From: Erodium maritimum
Lineage: Eukaryota; Streptophyta; Magnoliopsida; Geraniales; Geraniaceae
Direction: 5' to 3'
Length of the DNA stretch: 64,000 bases
NCBI GenBank assembly: GCA_963921825.1
Contig: OY997592.1
Location: 28,561,730-28,625,729 of the forward strand
This document shows, piece after piece, positions 19,955 to 32,548 of the stretch. Position 1 is the stretch's first letter. Every line of letters begins with the position of its first letter. The position numbers were made by a program, and so were the translations under genes. The notes below the pieces were generated by a model. It had not been told where the DNA came from. It worked only from the letters and a program-made list of their open reading frames with translations, and searched no databases.

Positions 19955-21826
19955 TAGCCCTATTGAAAGATCCATCATTTGCTGACCTGGTAGGCTCAAA
20001 AGATTTCTCTTGGGTGCTTGGAAGAGGCAACAAAATTCACTTCTGGGATGACTTATGGTGGGGAGATACAACTTTTAAACACTTATTCCCCAGATTATAT
20101 GCACTACCATCCTCCAAAACTTTACTGATAGAAGCTCTTTGGGATGGAAATGAGTGGGATTTACTACTTAGAAGATCTCCTAGAGGGAGAGAATCCCCAA
20201 AATGGGGAGCAATGTCTGCAATTATAAGCTCTATACACCCAACTACTACTGATGACAAGCTTAAATGGCTTCCTGATTCCAAGGGTTTCTCAGTGGGCAA
20301 ATTCTATGGTTTACTTGCACAACAAGGTAATAGTCAAGACACCTCTCTTCTGCAATGGACATCACATATCTAGATTCCAGGCATCCCACCCAAAATATCT
20401 GTCTTTTCCTGGCTTGCTTGCCTAGAAGCAATCCCTACAAAATGCTTTCTAGAAGCCAGAGGAATGCCTCTATCCCTTGAAGAGTTGATTTGTCCTCATT
20501 GTTCTTGGGATTTTGAGGATGTTGCCCATATTCTCCTTCACTGCCCCAAAGCTTGGAAAACTTGGAATGATGTGCTATCCTGGTGGGGTTTAACTTGGGT
20601 CAGTCCTGCCTCAATCTAATTGCTATTCACCTCTTCGCATTTTCTTGTGCCCAAAAAACTCAGAAGAATTTGGGGAGGGATTCTTCAAGTCACTATCTGG
20701 CAACTTTGGTTGGCTAGAAATGCATTAGTCTTCAACCATATGGAGGAATCTCCAGATACAATTTTCATAAGAATCCTAAATAGAACATTTAGCTAGGAAT
20801 GGGTAAATTTTTCCACTTCCTACCATTTCTCTCTGCAAGATTGGACTCACTCTCCTTGGTTACTGGCCAAAAAATGATTTCTTTGCCTTATCTTCATCTG
20901 GATTGGCCCTTGGCTTTTGGTTCTTGGCTTTTGGTTCCTCGCTACTTGGGTTGGGGTTCTGGGAAGGGCTTTTGGTGGTCTGGGGGTTTAGCTTCCTGGT
21001 GAGGTAGGTTTTTTGGGTACTGGCTTCTTTGGAGTGGGGTTTTTTGTTCTCCTTGTTGGTGAGTGGGTAGCTTCTTCTTAGGCTTGAGTGCTTTTCTCTT
21101 TGGCTTCTGCTCTTTGTTCTCTTTTACAGGTTCAGCCTCTTGCTGTTAAGCTGGCTCTCCTGCTTTGATCCTCACTGCTTGGATCACTCTCCTCAGCCCC
21201 TCCATTTACAATTGACATTTCAAGGGCTCCATCAGCAACATTCTCTATAAAGACTCAAATGTTCAGACACACTTCAATGTTCAGACACAATACAACTCAA
21301 TTACAACTCAACATACATTTCTTGAGACCTTAGGCATCCAACCATGCTCCTCAAAGGATAGTACCTGCTTCATATCCATTACAACTTATCATAGCATTCT
21401 TGAGACACAAGGCATCCATGCTCCTCATGAATCTCTTCTCCTCAGATACTACAGAGATCAAACTCCCCATTTACTTTACTTGGAACCCAAGTCTCTCTGA
21501 ACTGACTTTGGGACTTCTCTGATCCGTATGCTCACTCAACCTCACCCTGCTCTGCAGCAACACTTGAAATCTTTTGCTCCAGCCTCATCCTTTTCTGCAA
21601 CAATATTGAATTCCACATCCTGAAGATCACTTACTCACAATCATTACTGTGTTTCCTTCCATTTTCTTTCATTTCAGTTTTTTGACTTCACTGAAACTTG
21701 TTTCAGTTGTTTTTTGACCTCTTACTATTGATCTGTAGCTGGACTTTTAGTATAGGGTGTTTGTATCTTTTCTACCTCAGAGAGGATCAATTCAATTCGC
21801 TTTCGCTGATTAAAAAACAACAACAG
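19955..21826 (+). pseudogene. 5'-truncated LINE: RT zinc-binding region and 3' UTR
   Basis: Coding remnants from 'KDPSFADLVGSKDFSWVLGRGNKIHFWDD' run through the zf-RVT domain ('PPKISVFSWLACLEAIPTKCFLEARGM', 'CPHCSWDFEDVAHILLHC') to 'IWQLWLARNALVFN'. This is the C-terminal part of LINE ORF2, interrupted by at least three stops. A 1-kb pyrimidine-rich 3' UTR follows, ending 'TTTCGCTGATTAAAAAA' near 21826. The second copy at 37684-39611 ends with the same 'TTTTCGCTGAT' plus A-run. It is inserted between a Copia LTR fragment and a truncated long LTR. Confidence 0.85.
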
Positions 21827-24800
21827 TAAAACTGTACGTCTCTAGACAAAACTAGCTAAGACTCTCATTAGCTCCCAAGCTCCGAGAATCCCGCTAGTCC
21901 AAGGCCCGCTCAAAACATGTAAAACAACAAGGTAAAGGGGTGAGCTTTCGCTCAGTACAAAAAGTAGTTAAGGTTATGAACGCCCGTTCACCACCACGAG
22001 TAACCGTCCAATTAGGGCATACTAGTAAAGCACAACCCTAAAGACCTCCACATAGAACACGACATCACAACCCCAATTACAAAACTATAACCACACTTAA
22101 TCACCCCACTTACCCAATCAATAAACACACGTCACACAGTAAGCACACAACACACAGTTAAGCACACAACACACAGTAAAGCAGTCATACGTTCCATACC
22201 TCAATCTCCAACATCACCGGCTGTTACAGGCCATCCCAATTATATCGTACCGGAAAACATAGCATCGGTCCCGACATCTTCCCGGCACACAGCCTCGGGG
22301 TAACATCCCAGACCGACAATACATTCAGTCAGACGTCTTCCCGGCACTAAGTCTCGGGGAATCACTCACATCACATACCGGACCGGCACATACCTCGGTC
22401 GTATGTCTTCCCGGACCACACATCATCGAGGTAATGATAACGCCATCCTTGGCCTAGATCCTCTACACCGGCATGCTCCCTCGGAGTAGGTATCACACCG
22501 AGTTACCTCATCTTGGAACATGCATCAAGAAGGTCTCACGCATCACAATGTCATAGTTCAACCATGGTATAACAACAACACAAACTTGCCGAACACATCA
22601 CATCGGTCTATCACTCACCCGATCATATCACAACCAATGGTTCACGTCACAACAAACATGGCACACATGCCCAAAGCATATCAATACACTACATCGAGCA
22701 TGTCATCACATGATTCTCAAACTAACCACGGCTAAGTCACACATCATGCATCTCAATCAAAGATCATATCATTTCAATTAACACGCAATCCTAAGGCTCG
22801 ACATGACCATTCTACCAGCACGGCAATTTCCCAAAATTGAAAGCGATTAATCTAGTGAATCACATCCTACATGCAAACTAAGACTCTTCCGGTTATTATT
22901 ATTAACCTATATGCATACTAGTAACTTTCCGCAATTAAACCGGTATTCGCTACTTTCCCTACCTCAAAAGCTATCAACTCCTAGCTGCGGACGACCTGGC
23001 TAGCTTCCTCCTCCACTTCACGATGTCCAAGGGTCTCCTCCTCCGTCGAGCTCGGGTCCAAAGTCTTGGATCACACATAAGTACTCGAATCAATACTAAT
23101 TCAGTTGCGTTTAGAACAAGAAACAACTAAACTAAGCCCGGAAGTCAAAAATGGGCTAGAGGGAAATGGGCCGAATTTAGGCCCAATCCTAATGGCCCAC
23201 AGGCCCAGAATCGACCCGGCCCGTGCAGCACACCGGCCCGGAACCCGACCCGGCCCGTGCCATAGACTGGCCCGGAACCAGACACTGTCCGCGTAGCGCA
23301 CTGTCCCGGAACCAGACACGGTCCGCGCAGCGCACCGACCCGGAACTAGACACGGTTCGTGCGGCGTTCCGTGCCGGAGCCTAGTTCATTCCGTGCCGGA
23401 ACCTGGCCCGGTCCGTGCGGTCTGGACATACCCACCTTCCTCCTTCTTCCACTTTGTTTTCTACGAATTTCCACCTCAAATCACCATTGATGAACTCATA
23501 AATTCCCAAAACAGACCCATCAATCTCTAAAACTTCAATCCCCTCAATGGGTTTCATCAAAACTACTCAAATCAATAGATTTCCATCATCAAACTTCACT
23601 TCCATCCACCAAAACATCATCCAACACTCCCAACCTTAAACTCAACCATTTCTAGCATTTTTCTATCAAAATCCATGAATCAAATTCAACAAAAACGAAA
23701 ATGGTTTGGATGATTACCTTGGTAATGAAGAATAGATGAAGAAAAAGAGGTTTGGGAGGTGATTTGAGGTAGAAATGGGCAAAAAGGCTTCTGTTTTCTC
23801 TTGCTTCTTCTTCAAGCTTCCATGGGAGCTCCTCTCTCTCTCCTCTATGGTGAATTTCGGCCAAGCTTGATAAAATGGGCTGAATTGGTCATCTATTGAT
23901 GCTTTAAACCTAAAGGAGCTAAGACCAAAAAGCCCCCAAGCCCAAGTGTCTCTCATGCCCACCTTTCAAGGGTAAAAGTGTCAATTTGCACCAATTTCTT
24001 CCCTTCCAAGCTATCATGGACACATGTCCATGTGGGGACCACTACTACTTAATTAATTCTAGCACAATTAATTAAATAGATTTAGTTTCTAATCGGACCG
24101 CGTTTGACCGATAAAAGGCCCCGGGGTGACTTTTCCCGGCATTACACTCATTTGAAAGGAAACGGCCCAACTAAGCTAATGTTAGTCTTAGTGCCCGTAG
24201 TTCAATCATAAATGTCCAAATGTATATATCATCATTAGCAATAAGATTAAAGCGGCTTTCTATTACTTATGTGTTGGAGTAATATATCGATGTGATTTCT
24301 GATCTATGCCCACCATGCGAATAGAACCATAGATCGAGATGGATCACACTCGATGGGTCCCTAGTCAATAAAGCTTCACTAGAAGCGACTAGTATGAAAG
24401 ATGGCTCTTCATGGCTTACGTTCTGTTAGTCATTGGAATGGGATTCCGGAGTCTGATCATAGATATCATGTGGGACATGATATTGGACGACCCGCCCTGA
24501 ATATGTGCCATAGATTGAGTCATTAACATATTCAGTGTCGTAGCTTGTCATGTATCCTTAGACCAAGGAGTCTTTGTGATCACTATGCAGTCAACAACTA
24601 AGTTTGACCTGAGCCTAACGTTGTCCGTAACAGGGCTTCCATAACGGCCAGGATTGGCTTGGGGACGGGTTGCATGAGTGACACGAAAGACGGCTAAGGG
24701 ATTTATCCCTCATACTGAGGTATGGGAAAGATATCGGTTCTCGGCCGCTTGATCGAGAGTGACTGAAAGAATAGCATGGCCATGCACATGATACTAGGTA

Positions 24801-25990
24801 TCATATATTCAGTCATCTCACATATCAAGGAACAGTGATTGAGAATAGTAAGGATGACGGCTCTATGCCTTATCTCAATCAGGATATCGGAGATAAAAGG
24901 ATAATGACAGGGACGACGGAAAGGTTAGAATCGATTGGTTCGATTCGCTATGTAGTGTCAGGCAATACTAAAGTCTCGTTAGTTGCCACTTAAATAGGAT
25001 CAAGTAAAATGGGATTTTACGTTGATCTATCGACATGCATAGACCTAAGGGTCACACCGAAGGATGAAACTCATTGACACATTTATGGAGAATGGCCAAA
25101 AGAGAGTTGTCTCGGGACATGACCAAAACTGGGTTTTGGGTCATGTGCCCGTAAGTGAATAGGACATTACGGATCAAGACAAGGCTTGGAGTCTTGGGAT
25201 TGATCGCGTTGGATAATGTTGGACATTTCCGGTATGGAAGGCTTGGAGGCGATGAGCACGTCACGGGACCTCGTTGGGAATGGCCATGGGCCATGTTCCA
25301 AGAGGCCCATGAAACCAAGGCCCATGGAACTAATTAATCAAGTCTTGATTAATTAGTACTAAGTAAGCAAGACAAGGATTAAGGTGTTGGTGATTCACCA
25401 CCTAACCCATCTTGTCTTGCCATACTTAGCACCATGCTTGTCTTACTTCACACCATGCTTCACACCTTACTTGTCCTTGATGGTTGTTGATGGTTTAAGT
25501 CATCTTTTTCCTACAACAAATCACAAGACAAGAATAGAAACACAACTTCTCTCCCTCTCACACTACAATTTCGAGTTTGGCACTTTTCCCCCCTCTTGTT
25601 GTGTTCTTGAGTCATCTAAAGAAGAACTACGTGGCTTTGATTCCAATTGGATACGTAGGCGTCTTGGAGACTCAAGCCGATCATCGTTTCTTTGGTGTTC
25701 TCTTCCTTTTCTTGAACTAGTTGGTAAGGAAACATCCATATTGTTTATTCTCTTGTGTATCTAATATTTGGTAGTGTTCTATGACATGGTCTCGAGTTAT
25801 TTCCGCTGCAAGTATGTGTTCATACCCTCCATCGAGACCCAACAGCTAACTGTAACAACGTCTAAGCTTTTTGGTCCCCGGAAAGGTCCCGAATGACTCC
25901 CTGAGTCATTGGCTGACTTTTCCGGCAAAAAGTCAACTTTCTCCAGAATTCGACGGTTCGACCGGGATCCGATCGGAGGCGGTTCTTACA
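21827..25990. mobile_element. Long LTR (TGTCAC..TTACA family), copy A, with nested solo LTR
   Basis: The segments 21827-24179 and 25845-25990 together align in inverse orientation with the complete copy at 40024-42872. Shared blocks include 'GGGGTGAGCTTTCGCTCAGTAC' (about 21940), the TCTTCCCGG-rich stretch at 22260-22440, 'GGACACATGTCCATGTGGGG' (24014), 'CATTTGAAAGGAAAC' and the terminal 'GGCGGTTCTTACA' at 25990. About 170 bp of the left end are missing at the LINE junction. GC-rich tandem units ('CCCGGAACCxGACxCGGxCCGTGC', about 35 bp) occupy 23200-23430. No coding region was recognised; it is probably a truncated solo LTR of a large retrotransposon. Confidence 0.7.
24180..25844 (+). mobile_element. 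Solo Copia LTR with perfect TSD GCTAA
   Basis: The 1665-bp LTR begins TGTTAGTCTTAGTGCCC and ends CGAGACCCAACA. GCTAA is directly repeated at 24175-24179 and 25845-25849. It is clearly related to, but more diverged than, the LTRs of the element at 26184-34236. It is inserted inside the long LTR copy A, which dates it as the younger insertion. A single LTR flanked by a TSD is the footprint of LTR-LTR recombination. Confidence 0.95.
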
Positions 25991-26183
25991 ACCATCATGG
26001 ATGGTATTTTGATGCCCCACGGGAAAATAAAAAAGGCGGGGAGGCGAAACGGGGTACCAGAGATCCTGAGAGACCTCTACAGTAATAGTGGTGGTGGGAG
26101 ACAATGCATCATCTAGGGACCCCTCCAAAGGCCAGTACTTGATGCTCAAATGATGCCTCATGCCTCCCAGTGGGGCATCTCCC
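25991..26183. other. GC-rich transposon remnant split by the Copia insertion (left piece)
   Basis: 193 bp between the long LTR and the Copia TSD. It should be contiguous with 34242 onward once the Copia element is removed. No domain recognised. Confidence 0.4.
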
Positions 26184-27475
26184 TGTTAGTCTTAGTGCCC
26201 ATAGTTCAATCCTAAATGTCCAAATGTATATATCATCGTTAGCAATAAAATTAAAGCGGCTTTATATTACTTATGTGTTGGAGTAATATATCGATGTGTG
26301 CTCTGATCTATGCCCACCATGCGAATAGAACCATAGATCGAGATAGATCACACTCGATGGGTCCCTAGTCAACAAAGCTTCACTAGAAGCGACTAGTATG
26401 AAAGATGGCTCTTTATGGCTTACGTTCTGTTAATCATTGGAATGGGATTCCGGAGTCTGATCATAGATATCATGTGGAACATGATATTGGACGACCCGCC
26501 CTAAATATGTGCCATAGATTAAGTCATGAACATATTCAGTGTCGTAGCTTGTCATGTATCCTTAGACCAAGGAGTCTTTGTGATAACGGCCAGGATTGGC
26601 TTGGGGACGGGCTACATGAGTGACACGAAAGGCGGCTAAGGGATTTATCCCTCATACTGAGGTATGGGAAAGATATCGGTTCTCGGCCGCTTGATCGAGA
26701 GTGACTAAAAGAATAGCATGGCCATGCACATGATACTGGGTATCATATCTTCAGTCATCTCACGTATCAAGGAACGGTGATTGAGAATAATAAGGATGAC
26801 GGCTCTATGCCTTATCTCAATCAGGATATCGGAGATAAAAGGATAATGACAGGGATGACGGAAAGGTTAGAATCGACAGGGTCGATTCGTTATGCAGTGT
26901 CAGGCAATACTAAAGTCTCGTTAGTGGCCACTTAAATAGGATCAAGTAAAATGGGATTTTACGTTGATCGATTGACATGCATAAACCTAAGGGTCACACC
27001 GGAGGATGAAACTCATTGACACATTTATGGAGAATGGCCAAAAGGGAGTTGTCTCAGGACATGACCAAAACTGGGTTTTGGGTCATGTGCCCGTACGTGA
27101 ATAGGACTTTACGGATCGAGACAAGGCTTGGAGTCTTGGGATTGATCGCGTCGGATAATGTTGGACATTTCCAGTATGGAAGGCTTGGAGGCGATGAGCG
27201 AATCACGGGACCTCGTTAGAAATGGCCACGGGCCATGTTCCAAGAGGCCCATGAAAGGCACATGCAACCAAGGCCCATGCGGATACGTAGGCGTCTTGGA
27301 GACTCAAGCCAATCATTCGTTAACCGGTGTTCTTGTTTTGGTAAGAGATAGTGCTGAATTTTTCTCTTGTGAATCCATTCTTTGTTAGTTGTTTCATGGT
27401 TTTAATCGTCTCTTGGTTTTTATTGATTTTCCGCTGCGAGTTGGTTCATCTCCAACCCTATCTCGAGACCCAACA
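26184..27475 (+). repeat. Copia 5' LTR
   Basis: TGTTAG...CCAACA, 1292 bp. Compared with the 3' LTR it lacks a 65-bp piece at 26583 (between 'GTCTTTGTGAT' and 'AACGGCCAGG') and about 330 bp near 27280 (between 'CAAGGCCCATG' and 'GGATACGTAGG'). Confidence 0.95.
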
Positions 27476-27476
27476 G

Positions 27477-27490
27477 TGGTATCAGAGCCG
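27477..27490 (+). other. Primer-binding site, initiator tRNA-Met
   Basis: TGGTATCAGAGCCG starts two bases after the 5' LTR. It matches the complement of the 3' end of plant initiator tRNA-Met, the usual primer of Copia elements. Confidence 0.95.
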
Positions 27491-29029
27491 TGCTACCTTC
27501 GGGATTCACAAGACGGTGTTCAAAGTTTCGGTTTTGCTTGAAAGATTCGTTTTTGGCATGTTGTTTTGCTAAATTGATTGATAACATGTTTTAAATTATT
27601 GTTTATGGATTTAATGCATGTAAAATGAATTTTTGAAAATGATTTCAAATCTGGAAATTTTGAAAAAAGTTTGATTTTTCGGGTCTCGGGAGCGGGACTC
27701 TCGGGGAGCCGAAACCGAGACCGAACGGGGCTCCGTTGGACGGAGCTAGGCCAAGCATGACCATTGGATGGTTGATATGCCAAGGCTGAACCGTTTTGTT
27801 AGTTATGACGAGTTTGGAACCTTCATGACGAACTCGAAGATCAAATGTTCAAAAGTTTCATTTTTGAACGGTTTCGATAAACCGAGCATCAAAATTTTTC
27901 GAAACTTGGCTATTAATTAAAACCGGAAAATCACATGATGTTTGATAACATGCTTGTTTGATAACACGATGTGTGATGTGATGTTGGCATGGTGTACATA
28001 ATAGCCCCGGGCTCGATTTAATTATTTATCGCTTTTCACGGCCTGCGAGCCGTCAGAGTTAACGTGTAATTATTCTTTCAAGGTGTGGTCGTCGAACCAC
28101 TTGTTTGTAATATTTATTTATTCCCGACCTGCGAGTCGTGTATTAAATTGTAATTTTTTACTCAAGACGAAGAAAGGGCGAAAAGGTCATTTGGTGGATT
28201 TTCGGGTGTTGGCATCGGCTTGGAGTCGGTGGAGCTCAAGAACCTAGTGGGAGTTAGTTTAGGGGGCTGTTATGTGCACATTTATCGCTTTATGCTTGGT
28301 TTAGTTTATGCATGACTAATTCTATGTGTTTTAGAATTGCATGCTTAACTTTATTTACCGAGCATATCACCTCACATGCAAAGATAAAATTGGAATTTTA
28401 ATCCTTGTGTGTGAACCCTTAGAACCGTCATTGCATTGGATGTAGTTGACGGGTTCAAAGGAAGAATTACATTGGATGTAATTTGAGGCATCATTGCATT
28501 TGGAATGTATTTGATGTGCTCATCGCATCTAGGATGTGCCAAAGTTTTAAACCCAACCGGACAAGTAAAAACGGGTCATGTCCGATACCTCCCAATTCTC
28601 AACACCTTACTACCTCCCCGTCCTATGGGTGTCGTGCGCCTTAGCGGAGCATCCATAGGAAAGCGGGGTAGTAGGTTTGGATGACATATGTGGGTGTCGT
28701 GCGCCTTAGCGGAGCACCTACATAGTGGCGGGTCATAGTTGAAAATTGGTGGACCCGACTACGATTCTCAGCTAGGGTTGAGCTAGGGTATCAGATAGGG
28801 TAAGCCGTGTACTTAAGTACATACCCTAGCCAAGAGTCACATTGGATGTGATTGGACGGGGTCCTACCTACATAGCTCGATTGAGCGGTGAGCCTTCGTT
28901 CAGCTTGATCGAGTGAATCAAGGATTTGGTTTTAGATTCTAAAGGTATGGAATCGATTGTTGGTGTTTAAGCTTGATCTTCATAAAATTTATTCAGTTTA
29001 CTGATTGAATTTTATCTGTTGTAGATCAA
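27491..29029 (+). other. Copia untranslated leader
   Basis: A 1.5-kb leader without sustained open frames. It contains a local duplication around 28625 and 28690 ('GGTGTCGTGCGCCTTAGCGGAGCA') and repeated 'CATTGGATGTA' phrases at 28430-28500 and 28840. Confidence 0.7.
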
Positions 29030-29600
29030 ATGGCAAATTCAGCGAACATTAATAGTTTGTCATTAAAAACCATTCTTGACAGGGTCAAACTAAATGGGAC
29101 AAACTATTTGGACTGGTACAGAATTTTGAGGATAGTCCTCAAGTCTGAACGCAAAGAATATGTCCTTGACAAGGCTGTCTCTAAGACCATATCAGAGTTA
29201 CATGAAGTGTCATTAACTACTGAGAAGAATATATCAGGGATCTAGGATCCAAGGATATTTTGATGGTCAACAAGGGAATTGGAAGTGGCAAGGGCGGGGC
29301 CCATGCGCACTTGGCAGGAAAGATGAGACACATGAGAATGTCTGCTTCTACTGCCAATAGCCTGGTCATTGGAACCGGGATTACAGGAAGTTCACGGCTG
29401 ATCTAAAGAAGGGCAGTGGGACTGCGCCTTCATCAAATAGCGTGGATGATCTGAAGAAGGGTAGTAGGACTGCGCCTTCATCAGGAAACCTGGATGATCT
29501 AAGGAAGGGCGGTGGGACCGTGCCTTCATCCGGTATTAACTCTATAGAGCTACATCTCTCTACTTCCAAAGATTCATGGGTATTAGATACCAGGACTGAA
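29030..29600 (+). pseudogene. Copia gag and protease remnant
   Basis: The frame starts at the ATG at 29030 ('MANSANINSLSLKTILDRVKLNGTNYLDWYRILRIVLK'), typical of Copia Gag. After an internal deletion it resumes at a zinc knuckle near 29340 ('CFYCQ', stop, 'PGHWNRDY', with the last Cys lost). A threefold repeat of about 48 bp encodes 'DDLKKGSxTAPSS' (29400-29540). The protease region ends 'DSWVLDT' near 29580, where the active-site motif normally reads D-S/T-G; here the Gly is lost. Confidence 0.85.
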
Positions 29601-29939
29601 TCTTACACATGCACTTATATATGGTGGCTGAAAGTTGGAGAGGTTTGGAAAGCACGAAGTGGACCTCAGAGTAGTGGCAACTGTTGTAGGATCCATGAGT
29701 CTTGCTTTGCCAAGAGGCCTTGTCTTAGTACTGTATAATGTATATTGCATACCTACTTTTAGTAGGAATATTATATCTATATCCGTGTTTGACAAGGAAG
29801 GATATAATGTTAATATTGGAAATGGAGTTTTCAATGTTCTATGCAATGATATGTTTTATACCAGTACTGACTTGGTTGGAGGATTGTACATGTTAGATAT
29901 GGGTAACAATGCCTCAAGTTCTATATATTCCGTTAATAC

Positions 29940-30765
29940 CAAGAAGTCTAAATCCAACGATTTAAACCTAACTCTGTTAAGGCACTGTCATTTAGGTCGC
30001 ATAAACAAGAAGCACCTATCAGCACTTCAGAAGTGCGGACTTTCAGGTTCATTCGAATTCCATTCGATCGATAGGTGCAAGGTTTGTTTGATGGGCAAAA
30101 TGACTAAAGTGCCCTTTTATCGATCGCGATGAAAGGGCGGGTGAATTATTGGGGCTGATACACTCGAATGTGTGTAGACCAATAAGTTCACTTTCCAGGA
30201 GGGGTTTTAGCTACTTTATCACATTTACTGATGATTACAGTAAATATGGTTATGTCTATTCGCTGAGACATAAGTCTGAAGCTTTTGATAAATTCAAAGA
30301 GTTTAAGACTAAAGTAGAAAACCAGCTCGACAAAGGTATTAAGGCACTTCTGTTGGATCGAGGTGGAAAATACTTGACCACAGAGTTATTAGATCATCTA
30401 AAAGAGAATGGGATCCTTTTGGAATGGACTCCTCCCGGGACACTATAGATGAAAGGTGTAGCCAAACGGAGAAATCGGACATTGTTAGACAATGATCCGT
30501 TCCATTATTAGTTGGACTGATCTCCAAATCTTTCTGGGATTATGCTCTAGAGACGACCGCATTCATAGTGAATCGGGCTTCGACGAAGGGTGTGGAAGGG
30601 ATACTATTTTAAAATGGTACGGGATGATGCCCGCTTTGTCCTTCCTAAAGATTTGTGGTTGCGAGGCTTATGTGAAACATTTGGTTTCGACTAAGCTCGA
30701 ACCAAGATCTGAGATATGCACCTTCGTGTGGTATCCCAAAGCAACAAGGGGATACTACTTCTAAA
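29940..30765 (+). pseudogene. Copia integrase remnant
   Basis: The pre-integrase zinc finger is seen at 29970-30130 ('RHCHLGRINKKHLSALQKCGL', 'CKVCLMGKMTK'), then the catalytic core from 30149 ('LIHSNVCRPIS', 'YFITFTDDYSKYGYVY', 'LLLDRGGKYL', 'LKENGI'). The first catalytic Asp of the usual HSD motif is Asn. Frame breaks occur at 30130 and 30450, and a stop follows near 30770. Confidence 0.9.
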
Positions 30766-30979
30766 ATCCCAGTGAGAACATGGTGTTCGTCGCATGGGGT
30801 GGGGTCTTTATGGAAAAGGAGTTTTGTTTCCAAAGACGTCATTGGGAGGACTGTGCATCTCGAAGAAATTCAGGATGGTATAGATCTGTCTAAACCAATT
30901 GGCAACCCAGTAGAAAGGAGCCAGAGATTGTCGTAGAGTAAGAACCAATTCCTGTTACAATTCCGGAAGGTCTAAGGCG

Positions 30980-31935
30980 ATTTGAAAGGATCAATCTTCC
31001 ACCTCCAAGATATGGTATCCGGAGGTGACAATGAAATCATGGTGGATCACGATGATCCAGCCACCTTTCAGGAAGTCGTGGATGGGCCCAACTCCGAGTT
31101 ATGGCTGGGAGCCATGAGGGAGGAAATGCAATCCATGTCGGACAACCGAGTCTGGGAACCGGTTGATCCCATCAATGATGTGAGGACCATCGGATGCAAA
31201 TGGATCTTCAAGGTGAAGATGGACATGGACGGCAACCCTCTGACCTACAAAGCTCAACTGGTGGTGAAAGGTTATAGGCATGGATTGACTATGAGGAAAC
31301 CTTCTCCTTAGTGGCTATGGTCAAAATCGATCCAAATTCTTCTTGACATAACTGCGTATTATAATTACGAGATATGGCAAGTGGATGTCAAAACCGCTTT
31401 CCTAAATGGAAATTTAACTGAGTACGTTTGTATGTCTCGGCCCAAAGGTTTTGACGATCCTAAGAATAAAGGAAAGATTTATAAGTTGTTGAAATCCATT
31501 TATGGATTGAAACGAACTTCTCGGAGTTGGATCCTTCGTTTTGATGAAGCTGTAATTGGATTTGGCTTAATCAAGAACGAGGATGAATCTTGCGTTTATA
31601 AGAAGGCTAGTGGGAGCAAGATTACCTTTCTGGTTCTCATTGAAAACGACATCCCAACCTTGCACGAGACTAAAGCTTGGTTGAGGAAGTGTTTTTCAAT
31701 AAATGACTTAGGCGATGCTTCTTATATCTTAGGGATTAAGATATGTAGAGATCGCACCAAGAGGGTCTTGGATTTAAGTCATGGAACCTATGTGAACAAG
31801 GCATTGAGTAGGTTCTTAATGCTCGATTCAAAGAAAGTACTCTTACCCACTAGTCAAGGCATTTATCTCAGCAAGACTCGGTGTCCTAAGACAGCTGATG
31901 AGCTGAAAATGATGATGAGAATCATATGCGCCTAG
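30980..31935 (+). pseudogene. Copia reverse transcriptase remnant
   Basis: RVT_2 motifs are 'WLGAMREEMQSM', 'GCKWIFKVKMD', 'VDVKTAFLNGNL', 'SIYGLKRTSRSW' and 'FSINDLGDASYILGIKI'. There is a stop near 31311, and the catalytic YVDD box is lost: the segment reads 'FLVLIENDIPTLHETK', a deletion across the active site. It cannot be functional. Confidence 0.9.
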
Positions 31936-32139
31936 GGGCAGGATCGATCATATATGCCATGACATGTATGAGACCGGACGTCTCGTAAGCCTTATGTTGT
32001 ACCAGTAGACATCATTCTAACCCGGGGAAAGATGATGCTGAACTAGTCGTCGAAGGATGAGTAGACGCTAGTTTTCCAAGACAAATCCATATGACTTTAG
32101 AAGTCAGTCAGGATATGTGTTTACGCTGAATGGCAGAGC

Positions 32140-32534
32140 TTTAGCTGGGAGAGCGTAAAGCAAGATACCATTGCCGAATCTACGACAGAGGCCAAGTACA
32201 TGGATGCTGCAGAGGCAGCTAAGGAGGCTATGTGGATTTGGAAATTCATGTCAGGGCTGGGTGTAATTAAAAACCCATCCAGCCCGGTGAATCCATTTTG
32301 CGACAACACAAGGGCCATTGCGCAAGCTAAAAGCCCAGATCGCATAACAAATCCAAACATGTACTGCGGCGTATCCACCTCATCAGAGAAATACTGAACT
32401 GAGGTGAAGTGAAGATAACATATATTGCAACAGATGATAACATAGCCAACCCTTTGACTAAGGCAGTGTCACTGCCTGAACATGTTAGACATGTAAAGTC
32501 GATGGGGACATATTGGAGTTTAGATTGGAACTAA
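32140..32534 (+). pseudogene. Copia RNase H remnant
   Basis: 'DTIAESTTEAKYMDAAEAAKEAMWIWKFM' and 'NPFCDNTRAIAQAKSP' are the usual Copia RNase H signatures, followed by 'ATDDNIANPLTKAVSLPEHVRHV'. A frameshift occurs after 'STSSEKY' at 32397. Confidence 0.9.
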
Positions 32535-32548
32535 GGCAAGTGGGAGAG
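32535..32548 (+). other. Polypurine tract
   Basis: GGCAAGTGGGAGAG lies directly before the 3' LTR and would prime plus-strand synthesis. Confidence 0.85.
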
